A stretch of DNA of 64,000 nt from positions 3,348,001 through 3,412,000 of the forward strand of contig CP073750.1 of assembly GCA_024398135.1 (NCBI GenBank). The letters run 5' to 3'. The notes under the pieces are model-generated. The model was given only the letters and a program-made list of their open reading frames with translations, was not told the DNA's origin and ran no database searches. The translations under genes and the position numbers were made by a program. Source of the DNA: a bacterium SCSIO 12643. GTDB taxonomy: Bacteria; Bacteroidota; Bacteroidia; Flavobacteriales_G; Salibacteraceae. Shown piece after piece: positions 26,139-34,891 of this stretch (positions within the stretch are counted from its first letter, which is position 1; every line of letters begins with the position of its first letter).

Positions 26139-27779
26139 TTACGTTTGAATAACTCCAACGTTATATCTTTCTGTAATAGGTTTATGATTGGCCATTTCAA
26201 TCCCCATAGAAACCCATTTTCTGGTATCTAATGGGTTAATAATAGCATCTAACCATAATCTGCTTGCCGCATAATATGGTGTCGTTTGGTTATCGTAGCG
26301 TTGTTTGATTTTGTTAAACAATGCTTCCTCATCTTCTTTTGATAGTTCTTCGCCTTTGGCTTTTTTGCTACTTACTTCGATTTGTAATAAAACTTTTGCA
26401 GCTTGAGCGCCTCCCATAACGGCTACCTGGGCAGATGGCCATCCCACAATAAGTCTAGGGTCATAAGCTTTACCGCACATTGCATAGTTACCTGCACCAT
26501 AAGAGTTACCGACAACAATTGTAAATTTAGGAACAACTGAATTAGCCATAGCATTTACCAGTTTTGCACCGTCTTTAATGATCCCACCGTGTTCTGATCT
26601 AGAACCTACCATAAAACCTGTCACGTCCTGTAAGAAAACTAAAGGAATTTTCTTTTGGTTACAGTTCATAATAAAACGAGCAGCTTTGTCGGCAGAATCA
26701 GAATAAATAACACCACCAAATTGCATTTCACCTTTTTTACTTTTTACCATTTCTCTCTGGTTGGCTACAATACCTACAGCCCACCCATCAATTCTGGCGT
26801 AACCGGTGACAATACTTTTACCATAACCTTCTTTATACTCGTCAAATTCAGAGTTGTCTACCAAACGTTTAATGATTTCACGCATTTGATATGGTTTGGC
26901 ATTACTTTCCGGTAGAATTCCAAAAATTTCGTTTGGATCAAATTGTGGTTCGGCAGATTCTTTTCTATTAAAACCAGCTTTTTCACTTGCTCCAATTTTA
27001 TCCATCATTCTTTTGATGCGATCCAAGGCATCCTGATCATCCGCACATTTATAATCTACAACTCCGGAAATTTCGCTATGTGTTGTACCACCTCCTAAAG
27101 TTTCATTATCAATATCTTCACCAATAGCCGCTTTTACGAGGTATGAGCCTGCTAAGAAAATAGTACCTGTTTTATCTACAATTAAAGCTTCGTCACTCAT
27201 GATCGGTAGATAAGCTCCACCGGCAACGCAAGAACCCATGACAGCAGCGATTTGTGTAATTCCCATGCTAGACATTTTCGCATTGTTTCTGAAAATACGC
27301 CCGAAATGCTCTTTGTCCGGGAAAATTTCGTCTTGCATCGGTAAGAAAACTCCTGCGCTATCTACCAGGTAAATAATAGGTAGATTATTTTCCATCGCAA
27401 TTTCCTGAGCTCTCAAGTTTTTCTTACCTGTAATTGGAAACCATGCACCTGCTTTTACTGTAGCATCATTTGCAACAACGATACATTCTTTACCAGCAAC
27501 ATAACCAATCTTTACGATTACACCTCCGGCAGGACAACCTCCGTATTCCGGATACATTTCATCTCCAGCAAAAGCGCCAATTTCAATTTGCGGAGCATTG
27601 TCGTCTAATAAATATTCAACACGTTCTCTTGCGGTGAGTTTGCCCTGAGCATGTTGTTTATCAATACGTTTTTGTCCACCACCTAAGTAAACCTTTTCTA
27701 ATTTTTGGTTAAGCTTGGAAACTTTAAGTTTATTTCGGTCTTCGTTTTTATTAAATTCTAGTTCTTCTTTTTTAGTCAT
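26139..27779 (-). CDS. Acyl-CoA carboxylase beta (carboxyltransferase) subunit, methylcrotonyl-CoA type
   Basis: 546-residue carboxyltransferase subunit of a biotin-dependent acyl-CoA carboxylase. The N-terminal block G-K-L-T-A-R-E-R-V and two crotonase-like domains are present. The C-terminal segment G-A-G-N-Y-A-M-C-G-K-A-Y is of the 3-methylcrotonyl-CoA (MccB) type rather than the propionyl-CoA type, which points to leucine catabolism, but specificity is uncertain. The start at 27779 is preferred over the Met at 27803 because a -7 box occupies 27801-27808. No biotin carboxylase or biotin carrier gene lies next to it, so the alpha subunit must be encoded elsewhere. Confidence 0.88.
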   Translation of the reverse strand: MTKKEELEFNKNEDRNKLKVSKLNQKLEKVYLGGGQKRIDKQHAQGKLTARERVEYLLDDNAPQIEIGAFAGDEMYPEYGGCPAGGVIVKIGYVAGKECIVVANDATVKAGAWFPITGKKNLRAQEIAMENNLPIIYLVDSAGVFLPMQDEIFPDKEHFGRIFRNNAKMSSMGITQIAAVMGSCVAGGAYLPIMSDEALIVDKTGTIFLAGSYLVKAAIGEDIDNETLGGGTTHSEISGVVDYKCADDQDALDRIKRMMDKIGASEKAGFNRKESAEPQFDPNEIFGILPESNAKPYQMREIIKRLVDNSEFDEYKEGYGKSIVTGYARIDGWAVGIVANQREMVKSKKGEMQFGGVIYSDSADKAARFIMNCNQKKIPLVFLQDVTGFMVGSRSEHGGIIKDGAKLVNAMANSVVPKFTIVVGNSYGAGNYAMCGKAYDPRLIVGWPSAQVAVMGGAQAAKVLLQIEVSSKKAKGEELSKEDEEALFNKIKQRYDNQTTPYYAASRLWLDAIINPLDTRKWVSMGIEMANHKPITERYNVGVIQT

Positions 27780-27800
27780 ATCCGAGATACTTATGTGCCC

Positions 27801-27808
27801 CAAATATA
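27801..27808 (-). promoter_or_regulatory. Probable -7 box of the carboxylase gene
   Basis: TATATTTG on the minus strand, 21 nt before the start at 27779. It overlaps the upstream in-frame ATG and so argues against that start. Confidence 0.45.
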
Positions 27809-27865
27809 CGTGTATTGAGTGGGATGTAAAGAGAAAAACTGGAGGTAAAATCTAAAATTAAACGC

Positions 27866-28495
27866 TTATGTGAAGCTTAGGTTTAGTTTTAATAAGTAAT
27901 CCTCCGTTTCAGGTCCAAGATTGAATAGCGCATCAAAAATGGAAAGATCCGAAATAAATGGTTTGTCGTATGAAAAAACTTGTTGGTATTTAGGAAATGT
28001 AGTGGATTGTGGATGAGGCTTCTTTGAGGTATATATCGCTCTTAAATCATTTCGATCTATTGGATGAAAAGAGTGCGTAAATTGTTCTTGAACAGGTAAT
28101 TGTAGACATCGTAAAATAACATGATGGATATCCATGTTGAATTTCCATAATGAATCGTATCTTTTCTGAAAGATAGGTTCTAAAAGAAACGCGTAATATT
28201 CGAAAAATGGAGAGGCTTGATATGCAGATACCAATGTTTTCCAGTGATCTCTTTGCCAGGATTCGATATTTGAAATTTCTACATCAGTTATTTTAATCTT
28301 TTGAGACCCTGACTTAACAGGAACGGTTAATGTTATAGGTCCATTGGCGCCATAAATTTTTGCTCTATTTCTAAAAGTTTGCTTTTGAAAATTCTCATGT
28401 GCATCTATAAATCGATCGAATTTTACCCAATAGGAATAATACGAAATTGGACCGGCATATAAAAGAGGAAAAATATGAGAAGAATCAGGTGTCAT
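27866..28495 (-). CDS. WbqC-family protein
   Basis: 209 residues matching the WbqC family: conserved opening Y-Y-S-Y-W-V-K-F-D, then F-R-N-R-A-K-I, P-V-K and the central W-x-R-D-H-W-K-T. Members are often found near polysaccharide or lipid A genes and are proposed to act in glycan or aminotransferase-linked pathways, but no biochemical role is firmly established. Here it stands alone, 86 bp upstream of the carboxylase gene on the same strand, so context does not help. Confidence 0.8.
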   Translation of the reverse strand: MTPDSSHIFPLLYAGPISYYSYWVKFDRFIDAHENFQKQTFRNRAKIYGANGPITLTVPVKSGSQKIKITDVEISNIESWQRDHWKTLVSAYQASPFFEYYAFLLEPIFQKRYDSLWKFNMDIHHVILRCLQLPVQEQFTHSFHPIDRNDLRAIYTSKKPHPQSTTFPKYQQVFSYDKPFISDLSIFDALFNLGPETEDYLLKLNLSFT

Positions 28496-28654
28496 ACTGA
28501 ATAAAATAATGCGGTAAAACTAATCAAAATCATGTTTCAACAACCTTAAAATGATGTAAATTAGTAAGTGAAATAAAAGTTAAATCAAGAGCGTTTTAGA
28601 GCCTGTAGAACTTGATTTTTATGGTCTCTGATGCTAAACAAAAATTATATAGTT

Positions 28655-29059
28655 ATGAGCAGTGAAGTGTTGCCAGTCGAAAAAAGAGTTTATGTAAAAG
28701 ACTTAAGTTTTGATCATGAATTATGGGATAATGAAATGAAGTTCTACAGAAATGAACTTGAAATCTTTGATCACAGATTAGAACAGGATGTGGTTAGATT
28801 ATCCGAACAAGAGGCTTTACGTGAACTCGAACATTTTCAAAATCAATTTATTCGCCAAAATGAGGTATTAGATATTTTGAACAAGAGAGTAAGACAAAAT
28901 AGAAAAAGCATCACAAGAAATTCGGTTGATGGAGAGATCAAGAATAACGATGAGATTATCAATGAATATAACAGTTTAAGAGACGAATTCGAAACATTTG
29001 AAAGAATATATGCGGATTTAAAAAAGAACTTTTTAGATTTCAATCATAAACATTTTTAA
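28655..29059 (+). CDS. Small predicted coiled-coil protein
   Basis: 134 residues from the ATG at 28655 (an ATG at 28631 would add eight residues). The composition is highly charged (Glu, Lys, Asp, Asn, Arg) with heptad-like hydrophobic spacing from about residue 20 to the end, for example F-x-x-E-L-E-x-F-D-H-R-L. This indicates a long alpha-helical coiled coil with a break near residue 90. No signal peptide, no cysteine. I do not recognise a family. It has its own strong terminator and is likely a monocistronic cytoplasmic protein. Confidence 0.7.
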   Translation: MSSEVLPVEKRVYVKDLSFDHELWDNEMKFYRNELEIFDHRLEQDVVRLSEQEALRELEHFQNQFIRQNEVLDILNKRVRQNRKSITRNSVDGEIKNNDEIINEYNSLRDEFETFERIYADLKKNFLDFNHKHF

Positions 29060-29079
29060 AATTAACTCTTTAAGTTTTA

Positions 29080-29108
29080 GGCCCCTATTGAGAGATAGGG
29101 GCTTTTTT
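29080..29108 (+). terminator. Terminator of the coiled-coil gene
   Basis: Eight-bp GC-rich stem GCCCCTAT / ATAGGGGC with loop TGAGAG, followed by T6. Confidence 0.85.
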
Positions 29109-29179
29109 ATGAAGTGAACATTGGAAAGTTTCCGGTTTTAGTATGAAATAAATATATATTCGAGTTTTAAAGCATAACG

Positions 29180-30811
29180 ATGAAGTATCAAAAGGTGATC
29201 AAGGCAAATATTGTAGATATCCGTAATCGAAAAATTTATGGTGCAGAAATAGAAGTTGTTGGGGACAGGATTAAGGAAATTAGGAAGTCATCGGAACAAT
29301 TTGATACCTATGTTTTACCTGGTTTTATTGATGCGCATATTCACATTGAGTCTTCCATGTTGGTACCTTCAGAGTTTGCAAGGTTGGCAGTGCCACATGG
29401 AACTGTTGCTACGGTTTCTGATCCACATGAAATCGCTAATGTTTTAGGTATAGATGGCGTGAAGTATATGATCAATAATGGAAAAGAAGTTCCTTTTCAT
29501 TTTTATTTTGGCGCATCACCATGCGTACCTGCAACACCATTTGAGACCGCAGGAGCTGAATTGAATGTTCAGGACGTTGAAGAGTTATTGAAAATGGATG
29601 AGGTGAAGTATTTATCAGAAATGATGAATTGGCCTGGTGTTTTGCATCAGGATCAAGATGTAACTGCTAAAATTGATTTGGCAAAAAAATATAATAAACC
29701 TGTAGATGGTCATGCACCAGGATTAAAGGGCGAGCAAGCTCAAAAATATATTGAAGCCGGAATTTCGACCGATCACGAATGTTTTACGGAAGAGGAGGCC
29801 ATAGATAAGTTGAAATTGGGCATGAAAGTTCAAATCAGACAGGGGAGTGCAGCAAGAAATTTTGAAGCGTTATTTGGGTTGATTGATAAATATTATGCGT
29901 CAATGATGTTCTGTTCGGATGATAAACATCCGGATGATTTACAGAAGGGACACATCAACGAATTGGTTGCTGAATCCGTTCGTAGGGGAAAGGATGTTTT
30001 TAAGGTGTTGCAAATGGCTTGTATTAATCCGGTAGATCATTATAAACTTGAAGTAGGCCAGCTAAGAGAAGGAGATTTAGCAGATTTTATAGAAGTGAAC
30101 AACCTGGAAGAGTTTGATGTCATATCGGTTTGGGTAAAGGGTAGAAAAGTCGCGGAGAATGGGAAATCATTCATTAAAAGTGTACCAGTTGAAACTGTAA
30201 ATAAATTTGGAATTTCACCAATTCAATTAAATGATATTGAGCTTTCGTCATCAACGGAAAAGGTAAATGTGATTGAAGTTTTAGACGGTGAGTTGGTGAC
30301 AAACAAGATTACCGGAAATGCTGTTTTGAAAGAAGGGAAGCTCGAATCAAATACAGACGAAGATGTGCTTAAAATGGTTGTAGTAAATCGATATGAACAA
30401 CATAAACCTGCCGTGGCTTTTATTCAAAACTTTGGATTAAAAAGAGGCGCTATCGCTTCATCAGTTGCTCATGATTCCCATAACATTATTGCTGTAGGTA
30501 CTAGCGATGACGCTATTGTTAGATCGATTAATCTGATAATCGAAAATAAAGGTGGGTTATCAATAGTTGATGGTAAGGTTGAAAAGAGTTTATCTCTGCC
30601 GGTTGCAGGTATTATGTCTGATCAATCTGCAGAAACTGTAGCGCAGGAATATCACGAGTTATCATTAATGGCGAAAGCGCTTGGGAGTCCTTTGAGAGCA
30701 CCATATATGTCATTGTCATTTATGGCTCTACTGGTAATTCCGTCTTTAAAACTTAGTGATAAGGGATTATTTGATGGAGATAAGTTTGAGTTTACAGATG
30801 TTATCGCTTAA
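29180..30811 (+). CDS. ade: Adenine deaminase
   Basis: 543-residue amidohydrolase that converts adenine to hypoxanthine and ammonia in purine salvage. The metal-binding opening D-A-H-I-H-I-E-S-S and V-S-D-P-H-E-I-A-N are typical of the Ade family. D-G-H-A-P-G-L and D-H-E-C supply further His ligands, and the family-specific C-terminal domain (with A-V-A-F-I-Q-N-F-G-L and H-D-S-H-N-I) is present. The length is normal. Convergent with miaA, with one base between the stop codons. Confidence 0.93.
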   Translation: MKYQKVIKANIVDIRNRKIYGAEIEVVGDRIKEIRKSSEQFDTYVLPGFIDAHIHIESSMLVPSEFARLAVPHGTVATVSDPHEIANVLGIDGVKYMINNGKEVPFHFYFGASPCVPATPFETAGAELNVQDVEELLKMDEVKYLSEMMNWPGVLHQDQDVTAKIDLAKKYNKPVDGHAPGLKGEQAQKYIEAGISTDHECFTEEEAIDKLKLGMKVQIRQGSAARNFEALFGLIDKYYASMMFCSDDKHPDDLQKGHINELVAESVRRGKDVFKVLQMACINPVDHYKLEVGQLREGDLADFIEVNNLEEFDVISVWVKGRKVAENGKSFIKSVPVETVNKFGISPIQLNDIELSSSTEKVNVIEVLDGELVTNKITGNAVLKEGKLESNTDEDVLKMVVVNRYEQHKPAVAFIQNFGLKRGAIASSVAHDSHNIIAVGTSDDAIVRSINLIIENKGGLSIVDGKVEKSLSLPVAGIMSDQSAETVAQEYHELSLMAKALGSPLRAPYMSLSFMALLVIPSLKLSDKGLFDGDKFEFTDVIA

Positions 30812-30812
30812 G

Positions 30813-31715
30813 CTAAGATTTTTGATCAGATTCGATTAATTCCATAATCCCGGATACATCATGAGCTTCTATCCAATGATATGCAGGGTCACGCCTAAAC
30901 CATGTGAGCTGTCTTTTTGCGTATCTTCTTGAATTTCGTTTAATCAATTCAATGGTTGTGTCGCGATCAGTTTTGTGCTCGAAATAATCGAAAAACTCTT
31001 TGTATCCTACAGTTTGGAGCGCATTGAGGTGTTTAAATGGAATTAAATTTCGACATTCCTCTTCAAGTCCCATATCAAGCATAAGATCAACCCTGGTGTT
31101 GATTCTTGCGTAGAGTTTTTGTCTTGGATGATCGAGAACAAATTTGATAGTACGGAATGGTCGTAAAGCTTTTTTTCCCGTTCGAAGCTCAGTATAAGTT
31201 TTATGGGTACTTAAACAAACCTCTAAAGCTCGGATGATACGTTTGGGATTTTGAGCATCTACAATTTGAGCATATTCAGGATCGAGTTTTTGAAGTTGTT
31301 CAAATAGAGGTGCTATTCCCTGTTGCTCAAATGTGGTATTTAATTCTTTCCTGGTCTCAGGATCCACGGAAGGCATCTGATCAAAGCCATTAACTACGGC
31401 ATCAATAAATAGTCCCGAACCTCCAGTAAGGATAACAGAATCATATTTTTCGAATAGTTCGCTCAGTAATGGTAGAACAAGGTTCTCGAATTTACCTGCG
31501 TTAACTTCTTCCTGAATAGAGTGGGAGTCCACAAAATGATGTTTCACCCCATCCATTTCTTCTTTGGTAGGTTTCGCTGTTCCAATCGACATTTCTTTAT
31601 AGAATTGTCTGGAATCACAAGAAATAACCTCTGTTCCTAGTTTTTTTGCAATTTCAACGCTTACAGATGTTTTACCACAAGCTGTTGCTCCGGTTATAAC
31701 TATAAGCTGTTTCAA
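30813..31715 (-). CDS. miaA: tRNA dimethylallyltransferase
   Basis: 300-residue enzyme that adds a dimethylallyl group from DMAPP to N6 of A37 in tRNAs reading UNN codons. The P-loop is G-A-T-A-C-G-K-T (9-16), followed by D-S-R-Q-F-Y (34-39). The family motifs G-G-S-G-L-F-I and R-R-Y-A-K-R-Q-L-T-W-F-R near the C-terminus are intact. It is the third gene of a minus-strand operon after the cca-like gene and the pRiA4b ORF3-like gene, with a 4-bp gap to the latter. Confidence 0.96.
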   Translation of the reverse strand: MKQLIVITGATACGKTSVSVEIAKKLGTEVISCDSRQFYKEMSIGTAKPTKEEMDGVKHHFVDSHSIQEEVNAGKFENLVLPLLSELFEKYDSVILTGGSGLFIDAVVNGFDQMPSVDPETRKELNTTFEQQGIAPLFEQLQKLDPEYAQIVDAQNPKRIIRALEVCLSTHKTYTELRTGKKALRPFRTIKFVLDHPRQKLYARINTRVDLMLDMGLEEECRNLIPFKHLNALQTVGYKEFFDYFEHKTDRDTTIELIKRNSRRYAKRQLTWFRRDPAYHWIEAHDVSGIMELIESDQKS

Positions 31716-31719
31716 AAAT

Positions 31720-32265
31720 CTAGTATGAAGGAAAGTTATTATCTAAATCCAAATCTAGATCGATGTCCCCAAAAGGATTTTCATCATCATCAGAATCAGG
31801 CATCATCTCGGATTTCATGGCACCAAATAAATCCTCAGCTGATTTTGAGTTTTGATCTGGAGCATCACCTACTGATAATAAAACGTTTGGATATTCTGTA
31901 TCTGAAGAGAACTCACCTACAGAAACTACTTCAACGAAGAAGGTCCACATCAGTAAGAAGTCGAAGATGTACAACATTTTCTCTCCTGGCTTAGATAGGA
32001 TATCCTGAAGCAAGGTATCACGCATTAAACGAACCTTTTGCTTATCGTCCATGCTCATATCCATCAGCATAATTTCGTCACCACGCTCCCATGAATCATC
32101 CGATTCATAAAATGAAGCCATTTGGGAGTTGTCAAAATTAAAGTGCTCCTGAATGGCCAGATGCAATTCTTCAAAATTGGCAGAAGCAGGCATTTCAATA
32201 TCCCTAAATATATTGTTTTCTCCTTCTGTATCGACCAGAACTCTTAGTCTTAATGTTGTACTCAT
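31720..32265 (-). CDS. Plasmid pRiA4b ORF-3-like family protein
   Basis: 181 residues. Residues about 1-130 resemble the pRiA4b ORF-3/IS1096 TnpR-like domain: L-R-V-L-V-D at the start, A-I-Q-E-H-F-N-F near 32-39, F-Y-E-S-D near 47-51, and the helix ending Y-I-F-D-F-L-L-M-W. The C-terminal 50 residues are very acidic (D-S-D-D-D-E-N, D-L-D-L-D-L-D) and unlikely to fold. The family name comes from plasmid and IS genes, but in Bacteroidota this protein is a stable chromosomal gene. Lying between a tRNA nucleotidyltransferase-like gene and miaA suggests a link to tRNA or RNA metabolism; this is inference. Confidence 0.78.
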   Translation of the reverse strand: MSTTLRLRVLVDTEGENNIFRDIEMPASANFEELHLAIQEHFNFDNSQMASFYESDDSWERGDEIMLMDMSMDDKQKVRLMRDTLLQDILSKPGEKMLYIFDFLLMWTFFVEVVSVGEFSSDTEYPNVLLSVGDAPDQNSKSAEDLFGAMKSEMMPDSDDDENPFGDIDLDLDLDNNFPSY

Positions 32266-32294
32266 TGGTAATTTTAGTTTTCAAAACAAATGTA

Positions 32295-33773
32295 TTAGCC
32301 TTTTACGACTTTTAGGCCAATTTGTTCCCCTAATTTAAGCATTAATTGAAAAGCTTCTTGTTTATCGTTACTGATGTCTCCTTCAAGGATAGCATCTTTT
32401 ATTTGTGTTTTAATCGTACCAATTTCTCTACAGGGTTGTAGACCGAATGTTTTCATGATTTCTTCACCGGTAATTGGAGGTTGAAAATTTGTGATGCGAT
32501 CTCTTTCCTCTACCTCTTTCATTTTGCTACGGACACGCACAAAGTTTTGACGATACTTGCGTACGCGATACGGATTTTTTGAGGTGATGTCTGCATCACA
32601 TAAGGTCATCAAATCATCAATATCATCTCCAGCATCAAAAAGTAATCTTCGGACTCCAGAATCACTTACATCGTCATTCACGAGAGCAATAGGTCTGGAA
32701 CTTAAATAAACCAGCTTTTTTACGTATTGAAGTTTATGATCCAGAGGGAGTTTTAAACGTCTAAAAATTTTGGTGATCATTTTTGCACCTACAGCCTCAT
32801 GTCCATGAAATGTGAATCCCACTTTTTTATCGAACTTTTTAGTTGGTGCTTTTCCTATATCATGAAATAAAGCAGCGTATCTCAGCCAAATATTATCTGT
32901 GTTTTCCGAGATGTTATCTACCACTTCTAATGTATGATAAAAATTTTCTTTATGCGTTTGTCCCTCTTCTTCGGTAACTCCCTTTAACGCTGTTAGTTCA
33001 GGAATAAGAATCTTAAGTAGACCGGTTTTTTCCAGAAGCAATAAACCAATAGAAGGTTTAGAGGATAACATGATCTTTCCCAATTCGACATTGATTCGTT
33101 CTTTTGAGATAATATGGATGCGTTCTTTTTGGGAAGTTATTGCCTGAAACGAGTTTTTATCAATCTTAAACCCCAATTGAGATGCAAAGCGAATAGCTCG
33201 CATCATTCTTAATGGATCATCAGAATATGTTTTAATGGGATCTAGAGGAGTCCTTAAAATGCCATTTCTTAAATCATCAATTCCGTTGAAAGGATCAATT
33301 AACTGACCTTCTTTTTCACCACTTAATCCAATTGAAAGAGTGTTAATGGTAAAATCTCTTCGCTTTTGATCATCAGTTAAAGTACCCGGAGATACATAAG
33401 GTTTTCTGGAATTGAAATCATAACTTTCCTTACGTGCACCAACAAATTCATATTCCATTTCTTTGGACTTGATCATCGCAGTGCCGAAATTTTTAAAAAT
33501 ATTGACTTTCTTATGATGGAGAACTTTAGCTGTTTCCTTAGCCAATTCTATTCCATTTTGCGGAGTCACAATATCAACGTCCTTAGAATTACGATTTAAT
33601 AATAAATCACGCACCCAGCCACCAATGACATATGAATCTATTTTTAGATTCTTTCCAGCCTGAACTACAGGTTTAAAAATTGGATGTGTTTCCGTAAGTT
33701 GATCAATACCAACGTTTTTTATTTGTTGGTACTTGTCTTCATCAAATTTAAAATATGGTTGATTGGTACTCAT
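32295..33773 (-). CDS. cca: CCA tRNA nucleotidyltransferase / poly(A) polymerase family with HD domain
   Basis: 492-residue class II nucleotidyltransferase. The head domain has G-G-W-V-R-D (51-56) and the metal-binding D-V-D (65-67), followed by R-R-D-F-T-I-N and the flexible-loop and nucleotide-binding region. A C-terminal HD domain has A-L-F-H-D-I-G-K. Such proteins add or repair the CCA end of tRNA; the HD domain gives phosphatase/phosphodiesterase activity in many of them. The start at 33773 is preferred because a -7 box occupies 33792-33799, at the alternative Met (33794). First gene of the operon with the pRiA4b-like gene and miaA. Confidence 0.9.
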   Translation of the reverse strand: MSTNQPYFKFDEDKYQQIKNVGIDQLTETHPIFKPVVQAGKNLKIDSYVIGGWVRDLLLNRNSKDVDIVTPQNGIELAKETAKVLHHKKVNIFKNFGTAMIKSKEMEYEFVGARKESYDFNSRKPYVSPGTLTDDQKRRDFTINTLSIGLSGEKEGQLIDPFNGIDDLRNGILRTPLDPIKTYSDDPLRMMRAIRFASQLGFKIDKNSFQAITSQKERIHIISKERINVELGKIMLSSKPSIGLLLLEKTGLLKILIPELTALKGVTEEEGQTHKENFYHTLEVVDNISENTDNIWLRYAALFHDIGKAPTKKFDKKVGFTFHGHEAVGAKMITKIFRRLKLPLDHKLQYVKKLVYLSSRPIALVNDDVSDSGVRRLLFDAGDDIDDLMTLCDADITSKNPYRVRKYRQNFVRVRSKMKEVEERDRITNFQPPITGEEIMKTFGLQPCREIGTIKTQIKDAILEGDISNDKQEAFQLMLKLGEQIGLKVVKG

Positions 33774-33791
33774 ATACATCTTTAATGAGTG

Positions 33792-33799
33792 CAAAATTA
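33792..33799 (-). promoter_or_regulatory. Probable -7 box of the cca operon
   Basis: TAATTTTG on the minus strand, 18 nt before the start at 33773. No clear -33 element. Confidence 0.45.
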
Positions 33800-33977
33800 A
33801 GCAAACACAAAGCTTACGAGTAGTTTATTAATTAGAAAGAATCACCGAGTATGATAATTAAAATTGAGGTTAGGTCATATTTGAAATTGAAATGGTACGG
33901 TTATTGAAATGCAACAGAATAATATTTCAATGAATAATACATTACGGATAGATTAATTTTTAAAGGTTAAATACAAT

Positions 33978-34011
33978 GCATAAAAAAAGAGGAGTAACAA
34001 GCTCCTCTTTT
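33978..34011 (-). terminator. Minus-strand terminator in a gene-free region
   Basis: Ten-bp perfect stem AAAAGAGGAG / CTCCTCTTTT with loop TAACAAG. On the minus strand the stem runs directly into T7; on the plus strand only four T follow. The nearest minus-strand gene ends 350 bp upstream. Confidence 0.7.
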
Positions 34012-34125
34012 GAACCTAACAAACTAAACCATTGAAAATTAATCTATCAAACCCCTAAAACGTAAAATTTGATTAATCTTTACTGGTAATTGCCTTACAA
34101 ATAACGCACTTATTTCGGGTTCATG

Positions 34126-34170
34126 TTTTAAATATATGGTCAATAATTTTAAACATTTGGTAAAATTAGG
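34126..34170. repeat. Two tandem copies of the intergenic TTTAAAnnTTTGGTCAAA motif
   Basis: TTTTAAATATATGGTCAA at 34126-34143 and TTTTAAACATTTGGTAAAAT at 34147-34166, 21 bp apart start to start. Each differs from the consensus at one or two positions. Confidence 0.35.
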
Positions 34171-34360
34171 TTTGTCCCGAATATGGAATTACAAAATTAT
34201 TAGTTGTTTAGTGTGTGTGTAGGGAAATTTTATTAATGTATGGTGCTTTGGTTTTAGCATAAACCAAATAAAATGGATTCCAGTTTACGCTATTGGGTCA
34301 AAAATTGAAAGTATATAATCGATTATTTGGTCAGGATTTTAAAGATTTGATAATGTTAAA

Positions 34361-34867
34361 TTATAATTCATCTAACTCCAGTTCAGTATAATCCCGCAGA
34401 TTTTGAATGAGAAACTCATGCAGCTCAACGCTTTCAGGATGTGCTATTTTTTTTCCTGTTTTTCCGGCAAAATAAACTACGCTAAAAATGATGATACTGA
34501 TAGGTAGTAGCCAGAGTGCAAGTGGAGGGTTTTCCATACTCCATTGACCTACTCCAATGATGGTTCCTCCAATACCTAAAACTCCAGCGATCGCATTAAA
34601 AAACATAAATACAGTCCATACGTTTGGTCTGGGGCCAATAAGACCTCTAATTAAAGTCCCTTTTTCATATTTCTCTAAATTAAGATCAAGTTGTGGCGAC
34701 CAGAAATGTCGGTCTTTTTCAGGAAAGTCAACGACCACATGATATTTTAAAGCTGTACCAATGAATTTACGTTCCGGATCTTTAAAAATAGCTTTAAACT
34801 GTTCAGCTAGCTCTTTGGGTGGAGTTGGAACATAGTATCTAAAACGCGGTCTTAAATGATCGGACAT
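34361..34867 (-). CDS. Predicted membrane protein, two helices, family not recognised
   Basis: 168 residues. A soluble N-terminal part (about 1-80) rich in Pro and aromatic residues, with a Y-V-P-T-P-P-K-E-L segment, is followed by two hydrophobic helices (about 82-106 and 115-133) and a charged C-terminal tail (H-P-E-S-V-E-L-H-E-F). No signal peptide. It is the last gene of a minus-strand run with nfeD-like, small membrane protein and mltF-like genes, 24 bp after the latter. That context suggests an inner-membrane role, but I cannot name the function. Confidence 0.7.
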   Translation of the reverse strand: MSDHLRPRFRYYVPTPPKELAEQFKAIFKDPERKFIGTALKYHVVVDFPEKDRHFWSPQLDLNLEKYEKGTLIRGLIGPRPNVWTVFMFFNAIAGVLGIGGTIIGVGQWSMENPPLALWLLPISIIIFSVVYFAGKTGKKIAHPESVELHEFLIQNLRDYTELELDEL

Positions 34868-34891
34868 GAATGGTTGATTTGATATTGATTG

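Larger units (their letters stand above)
33800..34360. other. 560-bp non-coding region with a minus-strand terminator and tandem motif copies
   Basis: No convincing gene. It holds a strong terminator that reads on the minus strand (33978-34011), an A/C-rich stretch on the plus strand (34012-34068), two tandem copies of the TTTGGTCAAA-type motif (34126-34143, 34147-34170), a TAATTTTG on the minus strand (34199-34192), and a further related string at 34325-34340. It may be the long 3' UTR of the operon ending at 34361, or a separate minus-strand small RNA of about 200 nt ending at the terminator. Confidence 0.45.

Noticed and set aside
33976-34035. 19-codon plus-strand frame running through the 33978-34011 hairpin
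   Set aside because: It is created by the terminator hairpin itself and has no promoter or conserved features.
34189-34260. 23-codon minus-strand frame in the gene-free region
   Set aside because: Too short, low-complexity, no supporting signals.
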